This document shows positions 4,897 to 5,128 of a stretch of DNA of 5,128 nt, piece by piece. Each line of letters begins with the position of its first letter. Within the stretch, counting starts at the first letter, position 1. The DNA comes from Clostridia bacterium (lineage in GTDB: Bacteria; Bacillota; Clostridia; Christensenellales; Borkfalkiaceae). The position numbers and the translations under genes were made by a program. The notes under the pieces were generated by a model. That model was not told the DNA's origin. It did not search any database and worked only from the letters and a program-made list of their open reading frames with translations. The stretch covers positions 1 through 5,128 of the forward strand of contig JAFOHH010000184.1 of the NCBI GenBank assembly GCA_017421905.1, in the 5' to 3' direction.

Positions 4897-4945
4897 AGTA
4901 AAGCACCTTGACGAGAGGCGCATTTCCGTGCGAAAGCACTTCTAT

Positions 4946-5023
<78 letters not shown>

Positions 5024-5049
5024 TTTTTTCTTACAAAAGAAGAAGTTAT

Positions 5050-5126
5050 GGCGGCGTAGCTTAGCTGGTTAGAGCGGCCGGTTCATACCCGGCAGGTCGT
5101 TGGTTCGAATCTGACCGCCGCTACCA
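5050..5126 (+). tRNA. tRNA-Met (elongator, anticodon CAT)
   Basis: The acceptor GGCGGCG (5050-5056) pairs with CGCCGCT (5116-5122) with a G1-U72 wobble; A73 and CCA are encoded. The D-arm is GCTT/GAGC, the anticodon stem GCCGG/CCGGC is perfect, and the loop TTCATAC carries CAT. The T-arm GTTGG-TTCGAAT-CTGAC pairs with two wobbles. Full pairing at position 1-72 rules out initiator. The TTCATAC loop and acceptor G4-C69/G5-C68 fit Firmicutes elongator Met rather than tRNA-Ile2, whose loop is normally CTCATAA. It lies 26 bp after the fMet gene with no promoter between, so they are cotranscribed. Confidence 0.93.
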
Positions 5127-5128
5127 TT

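Noticed and set aside
5050..5126. Second CAT tRNA as tRNA-Ile2, the TilS substrate
   Set aside because: The anticodon loop TTCATAC and the acceptor pairs match Firmicutes elongator Met; Ile2 normally has CTCATAA.

Overview
This 5.1 kb window looks like chromosomal DNA from a Clostridia-type Bacillota, probably host-associated; this is inferred. The reasons are strong GGAGG ribosome sites, TTGACA/TATAAT promoters with TGn extensions, tRNAs with encoded CCA, a Firmicutes-type RsmF tail, a DUF559 endonuclease of the type common in gut Clostridia, and a GH172 (DUF2961) glycosidase. The genes are compact housekeeping and accessory types; no phage, CRISPR or conjugative module is present.

Layout. 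Bases 2-586 (+) are the 3' end of an RsmF-like rRNA m5C methyltransferase. Two tandem hairpins follow; the second overlaps an extended -10 promoter that drives a small DUF559/Vsr-like endonuclease gene (717-1094, +). That gene runs directly into a ~140-bp inverted-repeat element (about 1058-1199). The repeat supplies the last residues of the protein, and its right arm is a terminator. Bases 1200-1395 hold no complete gene but contain a strand-asymmetric 18-bp hairpin, a short protein-like reading frame on the minus strand and a terminator. A good promoter then drives a YhcH/YjgK/YiaL sugar-handling protein (1461-1904, +). Two hairpin terminators separate it from a convergent cytoplasmic GH172 glycoside hydrolase (2117-3181, -). 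Upstream of that gene lies a palindromic operator candidate, and then tilS (3338-4660, -), the tRNA-Ile lysidine synthetase. The tilS promoter sits so close to its ATG that the mRNA should be leaderless. Divergent from tilS, a consensus promoter with phased A-tracts upstream drives two CAU-anticodon tRNAs: initiator fMet (4946-5023), with an apparent one-base insertion in its T-stem, and elongator Met (5050-5126).

How they relate. tilS and the tRNA pair form a translation cluster: TilS modifies the CAU anticodon of tRNA-Ile2 and must avoid exactly the two CAU tRNAs encoded next to it. YhcH and GH172 are both carbohydrate-related but face each other with separate signals, so a shared pathway is only a possibility. 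The endonuclease plus its repeat is the most likely mobile or horizontally acquired piece: it is visibly more AT-rich than the rsmF fragment before it. I see no clearly new multi-gene system. The best leads are the endonuclease-repeat pairing, the odd fMet T-arm and the leaderless tilS.
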